From contig NC_080046.1 of NCBI RefSeq assembly GCF_012489685.1, positions 65,549,984 to 65,613,983 of the forward strand: 64,000 nucleotides of DNA. The letters run 5' to 3'. Position 1 is the first letter of the stretch. Every line of letters begins with the position of its first letter. A model generated the notes under the pieces. It ran no database searches. It saw only the letters and a list, made by a program, of their open reading frames with translations, and was not told the origin of the DNA. Below, piece by piece: positions 40,265-60,094 of the stretch. Origin of the DNA: Lotus japonicus (Eukaryota; Streptophyta; Magnoliopsida; Fabales; Fabaceae). The position numbers and the translations under genes are program-made.

Positions 40265-41480
40265 GAAGGTGCGAAAAACACTAGAAAGGGGGTTTGAATA
40301 GAGTTTTTAAATAAAATGATTCCCTTTTAAACTTTTTGCAAACTCAAGGATAAGAACTAGGTGCTAAAGAGTATGAAATAGAGCACGCACGTATTTTATC
40401 CTGGTTCACTTGAGATAAAAGCTCAAGTAAATCCAGTTCACCCGTGAAGGTGATTTCTTCCTTCTTCTGATGAAGGCAATTCACTAAAATCAATGAGTGT
40501 TACAACTGCACTTTGCAACCTGCTAAGTGACTAACAATACACTGATTTTCTCACTAGTATACTCTTAAGAAGCTGATCTACCGATCCTCTCAAGACTAGC
40601 TAAACACTGAATCAAACTTGATTCAGTCTTCTTAAGATCCGACCAACCTTGGTCTCTTAAGGAACTTTACAAAGTATTTGTAAAAGGTTTCGGGGTTACA
40701 AAGAATGCTTCTAAAAAGCTAATGGTAAACTCAGATGTTTAAGAACAGTGAAGAAATATTGCTAAGAGATCGGTCAGAATAAGTTGAATAGTTTCAGCAA
40801 AGTTTCTTAGCTTCTTTCTTCTATCTTCAGCCCTTATATACTCCAAGGCATATGATGTAGCCGTTGTTAGGGTTTTGTCCGTTGGAGTGGCAATCTTGTG
40901 ATATCAGACTGCTAGGCTGAACGAGGTAGGTGACGAACAGACTGAGACTGTATGATGTGTACTATGACAGCGACCTGTCCTTTCACCAGCTGACTTATGA
41001 TCTGGATTGCTTCAGATGGACGTTGGTGAAGCTTCTGATCAGAGTCAGACGGAAGCTTGGATCCTCTGACCTTGCAACTTCTGCTTCTGAACAAGTTCCT
41101 CAGAACTTCTGAACGTCAGAGCTAGAATAGTTTGGGTCTTCAGAGCCAACTTCTTACAAGTCTTCAGAACTTGAGTCTTCTACTTTCAGGACCGTTCCTT
41201 CTAGAACCTCTGGTCTTCAGAGCTTCTGACTCCGGTTCTTCAGTACCTCTTGAGAACTTCTATCTTCAGAACTTCTGAAGGATTTGCCACTGTTCTGAAC
41301 GAACATGGTAAGCTCTATAGCTCTCTTTTTAGTAACCCTTGGTTTTTCTTCTTCTAAAAGAATGGGCTTGGGCCAGAATCAGAACTTGTTTGTCACAACT
41401 AAAAGAGACAAACGTTAGGGTACCACAATTGTTCATCATCACAAATCTTAATTGTAATCATCAAAATATAGAGATGCAAC
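40265..41480. repeat. Degenerate retroelement-like repeat with cttcaga tract
   Basis: The left part has 'gggggtttgaatagagtttt' and 'atcctggttcact', sequence styles found in legume LTR-retroelement non-coding DNA. 41000-41290 is rich in degenerate 'cttcagaacttctg' repeats. The end has 'cttgtttgtcacaac...gacaaacgtta'. No terminal repeats or coding part were found. Interpretation as an old solo-LTR-like remnant is tentative. Confidence 0.35.
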
Positions 41481-41615
41481 CACTAATCAAACCTTGATCT
41501 TACACCAAACAGTAAACACATCCCACAAACTCCTAAAAAGTTTCAAAAAATAATTTTAATAATTAAAAAAGTATTTAAAAAAACTGAATCAAACAAACAA
41601 ACTCTTTTTTTGGTT

Positions 41616-41641
41616 ACAAACAAACAAACAAACAAACAAAC
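41616..41641. repeat. (CAAA)n microsatellite
   Basis: About six units of CAAA in tandem, with a shorter run at 41590-41602. Confidence 0.7.
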
Positions 41642-42427
41642 TCTAAACCTTCTTCTATTAAAAAGTGAATTTTCTGTAAAAAAAAAAACAAGAAAAAGAA
41701 AGGTGATTTTGTGTGTTAGAGTGGTAACTGTAGAATAACCAGTAGTAAATAAAGCAAATAACGCATCGTTCCGCAGAGCTACACCGGGAGCGTGAATCCA
41801 TTGGTTAGCTCAAAAAGGTTCATTTTTACAGTCTTACAGGAGCAAATCTCATTTGGTTGATCTTCACTCTTTGATTTGGTTTTTGCTTTCTAGTATTTTG
41901 ATTTTATTACTTGCATACCCCATGATGATTCTTGGTTGGTGTAGGACTCTGTAGGGGCATCAATGAAGAGAAGACATAATGCCAGAAGCAGAATGAGAGA
42001 TGTACTTTCCCTCTAAAAAGGTATGCAGTCAAAGTTTAGGCTAGAACTGCTTTCAAGTTGCATTTGTAGACAAGTGAAATTGATTTATATTGCCTGTTAC
42101 TGGGGCAGCATTCCAATTTTTGTTATAGTCCTAGTCTGTTAAATAAATGTTGTTCCTAGAATAGTGATTATGATATCCAACAGTTTCACAATTCCAGGAT
42201 TACATTAAGCATTGTCCATTCCTGCCTTTTGGAAATGCTTTTCAAAGGCTGCATACTCATCAGCTGCAGGCAAAGCGTTTTAGATGTAGCCTATATATAA
42301 TTGTGTATAACATTTTAAATTTGGTTTATTTTCTGACAACATTTGATGTAGCCTAAATTTGATCCATGTAACAGACCTCACTCAGTAGGATAAGGGTTTT
42401 GTTATTGTTGTATAACAACACTATGGC
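41642..42427. other. 3' flank of S-RLK 5
   Basis: No gene, inverted-repeat element or RNA gene recognised. Lies downstream of the minus-strand S-RLK 5. Confidence 0.45.
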
Positions 42428-45928
<3,501 letters not shown>

Positions 45929-46938
45929 GATGAGATGAATTTGATTTTGTTGTTTGGTTTGGAGATTTTGGCAGATTTTACCCTTCACTAGTATGATCTT
46001 TATCTTAGTTTTGACACATGCCACCCTTCATTATTTTCCAAAATGGTTTGACAGCACTCTCAGCCCTGCCTCCCAATTATCTTTTTGAGTTCTGAATATC
46101 ATTTTGCTGATAACAAAGGAATGTCTATTTTTGCACAAACCTTATTCTTGTTTGGGAAGCAAGTTAAGCTGTTTCTAAGTAGATGTACCAATTATTCTAA
46201 AAGTTTAAGCTTTTGGGTAAAAGACTTCCACTTGGGCTTGAAGCGTAGATAATGCATAGGTCTACTTATGACTTGTTGAAATTTAACTTTTTATTAGAAT
46301 AATGGTGGCAACAAGAATAACTCTAAACCACTTAGTCATAGAGACTCTAATACAAGTCATGAACCAATTATCCCAAAACCAAATAATAGGTAAAAGACTC
46401 AGGAATTATTATATTTCTAAGAAGAACTTGTCAATTTGTGATGAGGTAGGATAGCTGATAAGTTTAAATAACATGTATTCAAAGTCCACAGTTCCTTTAT
46501 TTTTTTTATGATGTATTTGGTTGCATCATAATACAAGTTTTTTCATGCAAAGACCAATTCTTATGAAAATTTATGTTTAAATATAATTCAAGAATGCGAA
46601 TAAATGAATTGGCACACTGGTCAGACCTTTCACATTGCAAAATTGTACCAAAATTGTTAAAGTTAAGAACAAATTCAATCTTTAGGTACTTTGCCTAAAC
46701 AATAATTTACCCTTCTATGTATAAAATTAGTATGGAAACAGTGTTATATATAAGTACTTTTTAAAGTTATTTCATTAAGTTAATAAAATTTAATGGCCAG
46801 ATTATAATGATTCCACATGAAATGAGTTGCCATTTATCCATATGCTATCATTGCACAATAAGTACGGCTTGCAATAGAAAGAAAAAGAAAGTGGACTAGA
46901 GATCAAGCAGAAAGTCAAGTTTGAAAAAATAAGCTCTC
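45929..46938. promoter_or_regulatory. Divergent intergenic region between S-RLK 5 and amidase
   Basis: Contains the 5' regions of both genes. A/T-rich; TATA-like 'gttatatataagtac' is at 46742-46756. No coding or inverted-repeat element recognised. Confidence 0.4.
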
Positions 46939-49550
46939 ATGGCTTCATCACGAGGTTTCTCTTTGCTGCAGTTCCTTTTTCTTATCCCTCTATGCATATT
47001 CTATTTGCTACCAACCACTTGTGGCACAGGATTCACAATCAAGGAGGCCAGTGTGCATGATCTCCAACTTGCTTTCCGCAGAAACCAGTTAACCTCTAGG
47101 CAACTTGTTGAGTTCTACCTTAAACAAATACAAACCCAGAACTCAGTACTCAAAGGGGTCTTGGAGGTGAACCCTGATGCACTAGCACAAGCAGACATAG
47201 CTGACCAAGAGAGAAGAAGGGCTAAGTCACCTGAGTCTCTTTCAGGTCTACATGGAATACCTATTCTGCTTAAGGATAGCATTGCTACTAAGGATAAGCT
47301 CAACACCACTGCAGGCTCTTTTGCACTGCTTGGCTCTGTGGTGCCTAGAGATGCAGGTGTAGTTGCCAGGTTAAGGAAAGCTGGGGCTATCATATTAGGA
47401 AAGGCCAGCCTCAGCGAGTGGGCACATTTCAGGTCCGGGGGAGCACCTAGTAGTTGGAGCGCCAGAGGTGGAGAAGGGAAGGTAACTAATTTACTTTCTA
47501 AGTTAATTTTGGTGAAATTGATTATAGTAAAAGTGAGTTGAAAGCAAACTGACTTATCTTTGGATACATTTTTTTTTTGGAAAATGGATTATTGGATACA
47601 TATATGAAATAGTGATTTTCATTGGATAATGTTATGGAATTCAATTTTAAAAGTCTCACGTTAACTAGAGATATGATCAAATAAGTGTTTATAAATGGTA
47701 GAGCAACCCTCACCTGTAAGCTAGTTTTTGGGGTAAATTTTGGCATAACCTAAATTCTAATAGTGTTCAACGCGAAAGTTACTTTTCTAACTTCTATCAA
47801 TATTGATTCTAGGGTTTCCCAACAGCAATGGGAAACCAAACACAGTCTAAGTTAATATTCAATCTGAGCTTGGTCTTGCTTTTCAAGTTGGGTATATCTC
47901 AGTAGGAAATTTAACTCATAGCATTGCTCTCATCCAGGAGGTTGGTTATTCCATATTTGATAGATGTATATATCAATCGTTGTGAAGTCATGGGAAGTAA
48001 TAGTTGTATGATCTTTGGAAATCCTTCTATAATGGATTTCTCGGAGAAGCTTTTGTGATTAGCTTCTTGTCACAATTGATTTTGAGGAAATAGAAGCTGA
48101 TCCATACATGTTAGAAAATAGAGAGTTGACATGTGCTTTATGTTCTGCAGAATCCTTACACAATGGGAAATCCCTGCGGGTCCAGCAGTGGATCAGCAAT
48201 ATCAGTAGCAGCAAATTTGGTGACAGTGTCACTTGGTACTGAGACTGATGGCTCCATTTTATGCCCTTCAGATGCTAACTCAGTAGTGGGGATCAAACCA
48301 ACAGTTGGTCTCACTAGTAGAGCAGGGGTAGTTCCAGTCAGTCCAAGACAAGACTCTATTGGGTAAGTTTATTGCAATGGCTCCATTTTCTTGATATAAA
48401 CGCCGTTAGCAAGCACAATCTCCTCAGTGCATGTTTAGAAATTCTCCTACAACTGATTCAAAACTCAAAATCAATTTTTCGGAGAAGCTTCTATGAGTAG
48501 CTTGTGGGTGCCAGCATTGATTATGAGAACCATGCAAAAGCCATTTCACCTCAACAAGTGTCTAACTTTGTGTTGGCTGGGACAGACCAATTTGCAGGAC
48601 CGTAGCAGATGCTGCTCTTGTTCTTGAAACCATTGCAGGCATCGACACTAATGATAAGGCAACAATTCAAGCATCAAAGTATATCCCAAAAGGTGGCTAT
48701 GCTCAATTTCTTAAGACAGATGGACTAAGGGGTAAAAGATTGGGAATAGTGAGATTGTTCTATGATTTTGGAAATGATACTTTTCTACATGAAACTTATA
48801 AGTCACACTTCAAAAAATTAAGGTAACAAAAGTAACTATTTTTCATTTTTTTGCCAACTATTACTGCTGGTGAAGCTTTAGTAAGTCTTGTGCATTTGCT
48901 ACAACTCAGGCGAAATGGTGCAGTTTTGGTTGACAATTTGAAGATAGATAAAATTGATGAAATTCTCAGTCAGTCAAGTGAATTTATTGCTTTGTATTTT
49001 GAATTCAAGTTATCCTTGAACGCATACCTGAAAGACCTGGTAGCTTCCCCAGTGAGAAGTTTAGCCAATGTGATAGCCTTCAACAAGAAGCACCCAAAAT
49101 TGGTGAGTATGTGAGAACGGCACTATTGTTTATTTGTTTATGGGTAACATAGCTTTTAGTAACTTAACATTGGTATGGAAATTGCAGGAGAAATTTGATG
49201 AGTACGGTCAAGATCTCTTGGAGCGAGCTGAAAAGACCAATGGAATGGGTAAAGAAGAAGAACAGGCATTATTAAACATGACAAGATTGTCACAAAATGG
49301 ATTTGAGAAACTAATGAAAAAAAATAAACTTGATGCAGTGGTAATACCTTCTTACCTCTTCAGTAGCATACTTGCTATTGGAGGTTATCCTGGAGTAATT
49401 GTTCCAGCAGGATACAAAGAGGGTGTGCCATTTGGAATTTCCTTTGGAGGTTTGAAAGGTTCAGAGCCAAAGCTGATTGAAATTGCTTATTCCTTTGAGC
49501 AAGCAACTAAGATCAGGAAGCCTCCTCCACTTAGAAAGTTGAAAATTTGA
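46939..49550 (+). CDS. Amidase signature family protein (probable secreted amidase)
   Basis: Exons: 46939-47481, 48151-48362, 48586-48822, 48910-49102, 49188-49550 (515 aa; GT-AG, phases close). An N-terminal hydrophobic signal peptide (about 1-29) is followed by the amidase-signature fold. The catalytic triad is visible: Lys112 in GIPILLKDS, the cis-Ser in CGSSSGSA (about 192-194), and the nucleophile Ser216 in GTETDGSI. The family hydrolyses amide bonds to carboxylate and ammonia. Closest in style to the plant 'probable amidase At4g34880' group, whose substrate is not settled. Full length for the group. The residue before GSSSGSA is Cys where most members have Gly. No functional link with the surrounding S-RLKs is evident. 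Confidence 0.9.
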
Positions 49551-50938
49551 AGTTATGTTTGACAGATAAAATAAATAAAGAAGTTTGACAGAATAAGGAA
49601 GTAGTTGTTGTATAAAATAAAGTGGTATGAATCTCTTCACTAACACTCAATATAAAAAAGGTCTGAAAAAATTGTGGCAATGAGGTTCAAACTTCAAAGT
49701 AATCATCAATTTGACTTTTGATATGTTCATTTAAAGTAAAGTTTCCTGACTTGTAAACTGCTTGTGCTATGGATTTAAATCCAGACCAGTAACTGAAGTG
49801 CTAATCAAGGCTGAGTTTAATAATGACTTTAAAGCATTAAAATGGAGTTGTCTAGTTTTAATAAGGAATGCGTCCAATTGTTTAAAAAAAAATAATAAGG
49901 AATGCGTCCAAAAAAAATAAGTTGAGCAATATAACCCAAAAAATAGTATGAAAATAGAAGAGAATGTCAAATACTCAAATTGTAGTTACAATGTAGAAAA
50001 TTTTGGAACAATTTGAAAGCATTTCTTTTCTTTCATGATTAGACACTTGTCCTCAATTAAAATGTGTAGAAGGCAATGTACGTAGAAATGTATAGTGGAC
50101 GGCAAAGCCTGCAATATATATGAGGATTCCTTTGAGAAATGAGGTCAAACAAACGCCTTATGAGGCTCAAGACAGCACCGTCCATTGCATGACCCCGAGT
50201 TCAATTTCAAGTGCAAACTCTCCTCCCCTCCGTCCTGCCTGCCATTTTTGGAGAGTCAACCTGCCTCTGTCTTGTTCTCCTGTGGTCCTGAAGTCCTGTC
50301 TTATTTTCTTTCAATAATTCATTACATTCACAACTAAGTGTGTCAACTTGATGAAGTGATTTATTTATGTGCCATGCCATGCATGTGGTAGATTCGAAGT
50401 TAATATATAGTAACTAATTATTTAGCTATTCATGAGGTATTTAAAATACCTATTTTTTTTTGTTCCTCTATTCAGTTAAAATAAGTTTTTTTTTATAATA
50501 AGTTGGTGTGGAAGAAAATCTTAGTGTGTTTTCAATTTTTTAATTTTAATTAAATTTATTTTTAAATAGTTGATAATCCATATTACAGAGACTTAAAATA
50601 GACTAAATAATTACATAATTAAATAGATAAATTTATATTTTCTTCATTTTTTTTAATCGTTTCTTACACCTAGTGATTTTTTTTTGTCCATTTTTTTTCT
50701 CCATAGCGCAGAGTAGTTGGAAAAAGAGTACAAGGTGAAGTAAAATCGGTAATCTTTCTCGTACATATCGATCTCTGCGACATCCATCCGATATATGCAT
50801 ACTGTCATAATCATAAAAGTATTTTCTCAAAAAATTCCTAGGAGTATAATGTTATAATTACCGTTACAAAGTTTACATGCTTATTGAAACAAGTAGAAAT
50901 CTACTAAACGCTTTAGTTTTTATATTTCATATTGATGG
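49551..50938. other. 3' flank of amidase, no gene seen
   Basis: A/T-rich with poly-T runs (about 50453-50494, 50640-50700). A short direct repeat 'aataaggaatgcgtccaa' occurs at about 49860 and 49895. Open frames are short and not protein-like. Confidence 0.5.
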
Positions 50939-51186
50939 ATTTGGATCCTCTCCATCCAACTTCTCTCCATCCCGTCTCCATCCAAAATTTGAGCCATCGA
51001 TTTTAAATTTTAAAGGTGAGGATTAATTCATGTTTTCTCTCTCTTCTTAAATTGATCCAAGCCTTTAAATACAATTCATTTTTTCTCTCTCTACTTAAAT
51101 TGATCCAAGCCTTTAAATTTCAAAATCAATGGCTCAGATTTGGATGGAGAGAGAATGGAGGAAACATGGATGGAGAGGATCCAAAC
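50939..51186. mobile_element. MITE-like inverted repeat
   Basis: Left end TTTGGATCCTCTCCATCC and right end GGATGGAGAGGATCCAAA are perfect complements. The arms continue with 'ccatccaaaatttgagccat' against 'atggctcagatttggatgg'. The interior has a 26-bp motif 'cttaaattgatccaagcctt' repeated twice. Target duplication not resolved. Confidence 0.65.
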
Positions 51187-51492
51187 CCCATATTCATCGG
51201 CCGTCATAATCTTACCACTAAACGCATATATCAAACTGGTGTTGCACGCCGTGAGATCTATGTATAAAGATTTTTTTTTTGATACATCCGAAAATATGTA
51301 TAAGGATTCTAGTACTATATATAGTATATAGTATATATGAGTGCCAAAGTGTACTTCCAGGAAACCTTCCTTTCCTTCCTAGTGACCCGTGGGGGAGATT
51401 CTCCCTTGGTAATAGTGGGCATCAAGCAGACAAGCATGGCATGGCAGCCTTCAAGTCAATGACTAGTCAGTCATAAACGCCAGCATACATTA

Positions 51493-52914
51493 GGCTTAAA
51501 TAAGTTTTTGGTCCCTAACTTTTACCAAATGCTTTGTTTTAATCCCTTGCCGGAGCAAAGGTGGGTTTTAGTCCCTAACTTTTGTCAAAAAATTTGGTTT
51601 TCATCCCTCCGGAGCTCTTGGTCAACGCCGGAGCTCCGGTGACCCATGTGGCATGTCCATATCATTTAATGAACAGAGGTGGATTTTATTTTATTTTTCT
51701 TTATTTTTTAATTATTAGTTAGATTATTAATTAATAAAATGAAAAAAAATTAAAAGAATGGATTAAGGAGTGAAAAACACTTCATCCCTTTCCTTTGCTA
51801 GGGTTCCTCGCGTCCCTTTCCTCCCACGCTGTCATCGAAGAATCACAACGTTGTGAGGGGCGGTGGTGACTCAACACAGGGAGACGACAGTGATGGTGTT
51901 TTCTTAGTTGCTTTCCCAAACCCTGATTGAGGAACCTCACTCTTCAGCGCTTGGATTTCACCATCTAAAACATCCAACACCATGTCTCAATCTCCGTCAG
52001 AAGCAAACAAAGAAGCATACAAGATCCTCATCTACAGCAAGTTCTGCGGCTCGATCTGGATGTGGTTGGGTTTGGGGGTCTCGATCTGGGTATGCGCCTG
52101 GTTTGGAGTGGCTGGGTTGGGGTGTGGGGTTGTTGTTTTCTGGGTTTATGGTGAATAAGGGAAAATAGGTAATTTTCGGAATTTTTGTTATCTTAATTGT
52201 TATCACTGTCATGTTAATTTCTAGTCTATTCTCAATGTGACAGAGAACATTTTATGGGTAATTTTTTTCTGCTTGAGTTCGCTTCTGGGTAAGGAATGGA
52301 TGAGAACTGCTGATGAAGATGAGTATGAAGAGCAAGAGGGAGAGTATGAGCAACATGATATGTGATTTTGATGAAGATGGATAACATGCTGCAACTTCCT
52401 GTTGCCAGTTCATACTCTTGTTCCTGTTACACGTTTTACACTTTTGTTCTTGCTACCATTCTATCAAACTATTTCTGATTTCTATTTTTGTTTCTAGTAT
52501 GACAATATTGCTCAAACAATTTGTACTATTTTAATCTGCTTGAACATTTTCTGGGTTTATGCCACTGTGATTTGCAAGCTAAATGTGTTTCTAGGGTTGG
52601 GAATTTTGTTTTATGGGTTTGATTGATGATTGGGGGATGGGGAACTAATTAAATGAGTGTTTTAATTAATTAGGTGAGGGATTAGTTTAGGTAATTGAGT
52701 CAATTTAAAAAAAAAAATTTAATTAACACCTGGCTTCATTAATCCCACATGGCAAGGCCACATGGGCCACCGGAGCTCCGGCGTTGACCAAGAGCTCCGG
52801 AGGGATGAAAACCAAATTTTGTGGCAAAGGTTAGGGATTAAAACCCACCTTTACTCCGGCGAGGGACTAAAACCAAGCATTTGGTAAAGGTTAGGGACCA
52901 AAAACTTATAAGCC
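51493..52914. mobile_element. Mutator-like non-autonomous element, ggctta family
   Basis: Begins GGCTTAAATAAGTTTTTGG and ends with the inverted CCAAAAACTTATAAGCC. The arms, about 170 bp each, include 'ccggagctcttggtcaacgc' and its complement near 52780. Same terminal style as 5095-6464 and 14098-14740. No clean 9-bp duplication and no transposase. 1.42 kb. Confidence 0.65.
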
Positions 52915-53060
52915 TACTTTTTTTGTATTTTATTTTAACTCCTAATCTCCATTAAGTAACAGAACTCATATTAAATTATTAAACAGTATTGTCAATACAC
53001 TTATTGCAGGCGGCATTAGGTTTATAAAATCTCAGCCACTTTGCTTTAGAATCTTACTAG

Positions 53061-53065
<5 letters not shown>

Positions 53066-53104
<39 letters not shown>
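53066..53104. repeat. (TA)n microsatellite
   Basis: About 19 TA units directly abutting the left end of the MITE at 53105. Confidence 0.85.
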
Positions 53105-53107
<3 letters not shown>

Positions 53108-53353
53108 GATGTATCATGTGAGAAAGGTGTTCTTATGTGAGAAAATGAGAATAAATCATGATCGTTAGATCATATCATGAACGGTCTAAATTAAAACAAT
53201 TTAATGCTTACATGATCACTTAAAAAAGTCGTGTGACTTTCTTAAAAACTCACAGGACTTAATGTTTTAATCTGGACCGTTCATGATTAGATCTAACGGT
53301 CATGATTTATTCTCATGTTCTCACATAAGAACACCTTTCTCACATGATACATC
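53105..53353. mobile_element. MITE inserted in (TA)n, upstream of S-RLK 6
   Basis: Left GGGGATGTATCATGTGAG; the right arm is its complement ending CACATGATACATC, followed by more TA units. Arms of about 75 bp pair nearly perfectly ('aaaggtgttcttatgtgaga', 'aataaatcatgatcgttaga'). Family relative of 62319-63109. It ends 245 bp before the S-RLK 6 ATG. Confidence 0.7.
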
Positions 53354-53597
53354 TATATATATATTACATCCCCACGACCATATGACTCTGACTATGACAT
53401 TGGTTTCCATTGTCAACTCATTCTCCAATCGTGGTTTCAACAAAACGTGTCTCTTTTTCACTTTTCTTCTCAGAACAATCAATTGTGTCGTCTCATCTCC
53501 TCGCTCACCTAAACCAAACAAATATATACCTTAACCTTCCCCCTTACCCTGTTCCTCATTTTCACCTTCTTCTTCTTCATCTTCATCATTCCTCACT

Positions 53598-57357
<3,760 letters not shown>

Positions 57358-57435
57358 AATCATTGCATTGAATTCTTCCCTCTCCCTCTAAGTTTTGATT
57401 ACCACTAGACAGGGCTCATAGTCATAGATTTGCTT

Positions 57436-57454
57436 CCCCCCCCCCCCTCCCCCC
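57436..57454. repeat. Poly(C) tract
   Basis: A C-run of 12 and one of 6 separated by a T, in the 3' flank of S-RLK 6. Prone to slippage and sequencing error. Confidence 0.8.
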
Positions 57455-58503
57455 TTGCTGTGTACTATATTGAAACTATATTCTTAAAATTGAATACATT
57501 GTATATGGCAGTATATACTTTATACATTGAAACTTTAGAAAAGTGCTTTACTCCATGGCCGGCAAAATGGAAAAAAGATAACAAAAGACCATGTTGACTT
57601 GAGTTAAGCCAATGAGATATGTAGGTGAGCAACTATGAGGAAATTAGTTTCACGTGATAAAAAAGAAAACATCAATTGGGGTTTATTTGAGACTTCTGAA
57701 CTTCAAGAGGTACCATCATGTATATAAGTGTAAATATATAATTAGGTCATTGGGAAAATGCTGCCATGGACGAAACCATTTCCCTCGGAAGATTGTGAGT
57801 GGTGAGCAATCTGTAAGTAAGTGTTCTATGATTCTTGAGACATGTCATGGCATGTGATGGTGACTCAAGTCAAACTCATCCAAACTTTTATTCCTTTAAA
57901 AAAAAGTCTTTGGAAAAATCTTGGCAAGAGGCTAAATTACATTATAGTCATTTTCTATAAAATTTTATTTGTAGGGCATGTTTCGATAGGTAAATGTGAA
58001 TTTGGAAGACAAATTTAGAATTCAATCACTTATTATTTTTTGGATTAATTAAAATCACTGTATAATAAAATAGAAATTTATTTAACATACATACTATTTT
58101 TAGAAGTGATTTAAAAACGTGAAGCATCAAATTCCTTAAAAATGCAATATAAATGGCCTAAACGAACCAGACAAACATACATTCGACTATATCATATTTT
58201 ATCAATTGAACATCCAGTCATTTTCTTTGACGAAGCTTCTTTTGATTCTTCATATATGTGAGTTGAATATATCTATTTTTTTTTTGTTGCAAATTCCATT
58301 GTTTGATTGATTCTACATTACTCGTCGTGGACAAGTCCATGCTGATCTAGAAACCAGACCACAAGCACCAAATTTTAGGTTGATAAAAAATGTAGCCTAG
58401 ATGGAAACAATATTATTTAATGAATTTTAATTACATAAAAGTACAAAAACTGGTCATTAGTATCATATCTTCGTTGACAGACTTCAGTTAGATCGATAAT
58501 TAA
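57455..58503. other. 3' flank of S-RLK 6, no gene seen
   Basis: A/T-rich DNA with short non-protein-like frames (57654-57857). No inverted-repeat element recognised before 58504. Confidence 0.5.
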
Positions 58504-58784
58504 GGCCCAGTTTGAAAGAGCTTATTTGAGCTTATCTGACAGCATAAGCTCTTATGCCAGTGTTTGGGAGGGCTTATGCAAACAGCTTATGACAGGTCAT
58601 AAGCTATTTTCAGCTTATTTTCATAAGCTACTCAGGATAGCTTATGAAAAACAGCTTATGCTTATATACAGCTTATTTTTAATTTATTTCAATAAATTTT
58701 CAAAAATAGCTTATGAATAAGCGCTTATATCATAAGCGCTTATGACCATAAGTGCTTAATTAAGCTGTTTTTCCAAACGGGGCC
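58504..58784. mobile_element. Tourist-like MITE
   Basis: Starts GGCCCAGTTTGAAAGAGCTTA and ends with its near complement (AAACGGGGCC). TAA duplications at 58501-58503 and 58785-58787. The interior is dense in 'agcttat' / 'ataagct', so the whole 281 bp folds on itself. PIF/Harbinger type by target site. Confidence 0.8.
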
Positions 58785-58961
58785 TAAGTATAACTTGCTG
58801 GCCGTAACCACTGACTAATTAATAAGCTTAATGAATTAGATCCGAAAGAGCTAAATATAATAATTAATCAACCAACTGCTTATCCAAAAAAAAAAAAATC
58901 AACCAACTTTCATTTTTTTTTAAAGGAACCAACTTCTTCAAAAAACACGTCATTTTTTTTA

Positions 58962-59371
58962 CTCCCTCCGTCCCCTATTATAAGTCACTTTTTGTGAGTT
59001 TTTTTTTTCCCAAAATATAAGTCACTTTACAATATCTATGCAACATTCATTTTTTTTCTCCATGTTTACCCCTATAGCATTTAAAGAATTTTCCTACTTT
59101 CCAATACTTTTCTGTATTTTCAAGGCCAATTTCATTTATATCTACTTCAAAAACTTTCAAAACTTATTTTTTATTGGTGGAAGGAGGTTTTCAAGATAGT
59201 GGAACATTAACATGAAGAGAGAAGTAGATGACATTAATTGAATTGATATACTTTTAAATGAGAGTAATTTAGGAAAAAAGATAGGAATTTATTATTGTTA
59301 ACTAATTCTAACCACTTTTCTTAATTCTAGAAAATTAGGTAAAAGTGATTTATAATAGGGGACGGAAGGAG
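58962..59371. mobile_element. Stowaway-type MITE
   Basis: CTCCCTCCGTCCCCTATTAT at the left, complement at the right. TA duplications at 58960-58961 and 59372-59373. 410 bp. Second Stowaway of the window, distinct in interior from 26488-27142. Confidence 0.82.
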
Positions 59372-59386
59372 TAACGCAAAAGCACG

Positions 59387-59387
<1 letters not shown>

Positions 59388-59451
<64 letters not shown>

Positions 59452-59452
59452 T
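59388..59452. repeat. (ATT)n microsatellite
   Basis: About 21 uninterrupted ATT units, 15 bp after the Stowaway MITE. Confidence 0.9.
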
Positions 59453-60094
59453 TGGTCAATCACGTCATTATTTAATTGTGTCTAGTTTTTTTCTCTTTCA
59501 TCTTTGTCCCTAGACTGGCCCAAGCCTAACTCAACCGATAGTCTGGGCCAAACCTATGCGGAGTCAGGTTAAGAAGCTACTAACTCACCATCACCATAAA
59601 TGTCTACCGCACCTTCTTACAATGGTGGTGGAGTCGGAGGCAAAGATCAAGGCAAGACCATACGAGGTAATTAAAGTGTTTTATTTAGTGATTAATGTCT
59701 TTATATATAAGAGTAATATGAGAAAATATATACAGTATAAAACATGAAATTTATAGACCAGTCCACCCTCTCTTTATAAAATTTTTAATAGACCACTTAG
59801 GGTTAGGGTTAGGGTGATTTAATTCAAACTTTGCTTTGGATAATTTAGACCACCCTCTCTTTATTTCAATTTTTATTTTATTTTTTCAACCAAATCACAT
59901 ATCACAATCCTCAATTCTCCATTTATTTTCCTTTAATTTCATGTGCGCATTTAATAATTTGTTAAAAAAGTTAATAGCTATGCCACTTGTGAGGATCCAA
60001 CTTGATTCACAATAAAAATCATAACGCAAGTTCGAATCCGAATATATTACTTTTGTTGCGAGAGACATGCAACTGTTTTCTAAATAAGTGACAA
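59453..60094. other. Intergenic, no gene seen
   Basis: Contains three copies of TTAGGG at about 59797-59814 and a diverged direct repeat of 'gaccaccctctctttat' (59757 and 59849). The open frame at 59556-59747 is not recognisable. Confidence 0.45.

Noticed and set aside
40930..41112. Paired sense and antisense 60-residue frames
   Set aside because: Both lie in the repeat-like cttcaga region and mirror each other; no protein features.
45929..46024. Earlier ATG for S-RLK 5 at 46024
   Set aside because: It would put 32 hydrophilic, basic residues before the signal peptide; the ATG at 45928 fits the family.
59388..59452. CRISPR-like periodic array
   Set aside because: It is a plain trinucleotide microsatellite, and the window is plant nuclear DNA where CRISPR arrays do not occur.
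59797..59814. Telomere-like TTAGGG triplet
   Set aside because: Only three units and of the vertebrate rather than the plant TTTAGGG type; likely chance in A/T-rich DNA.
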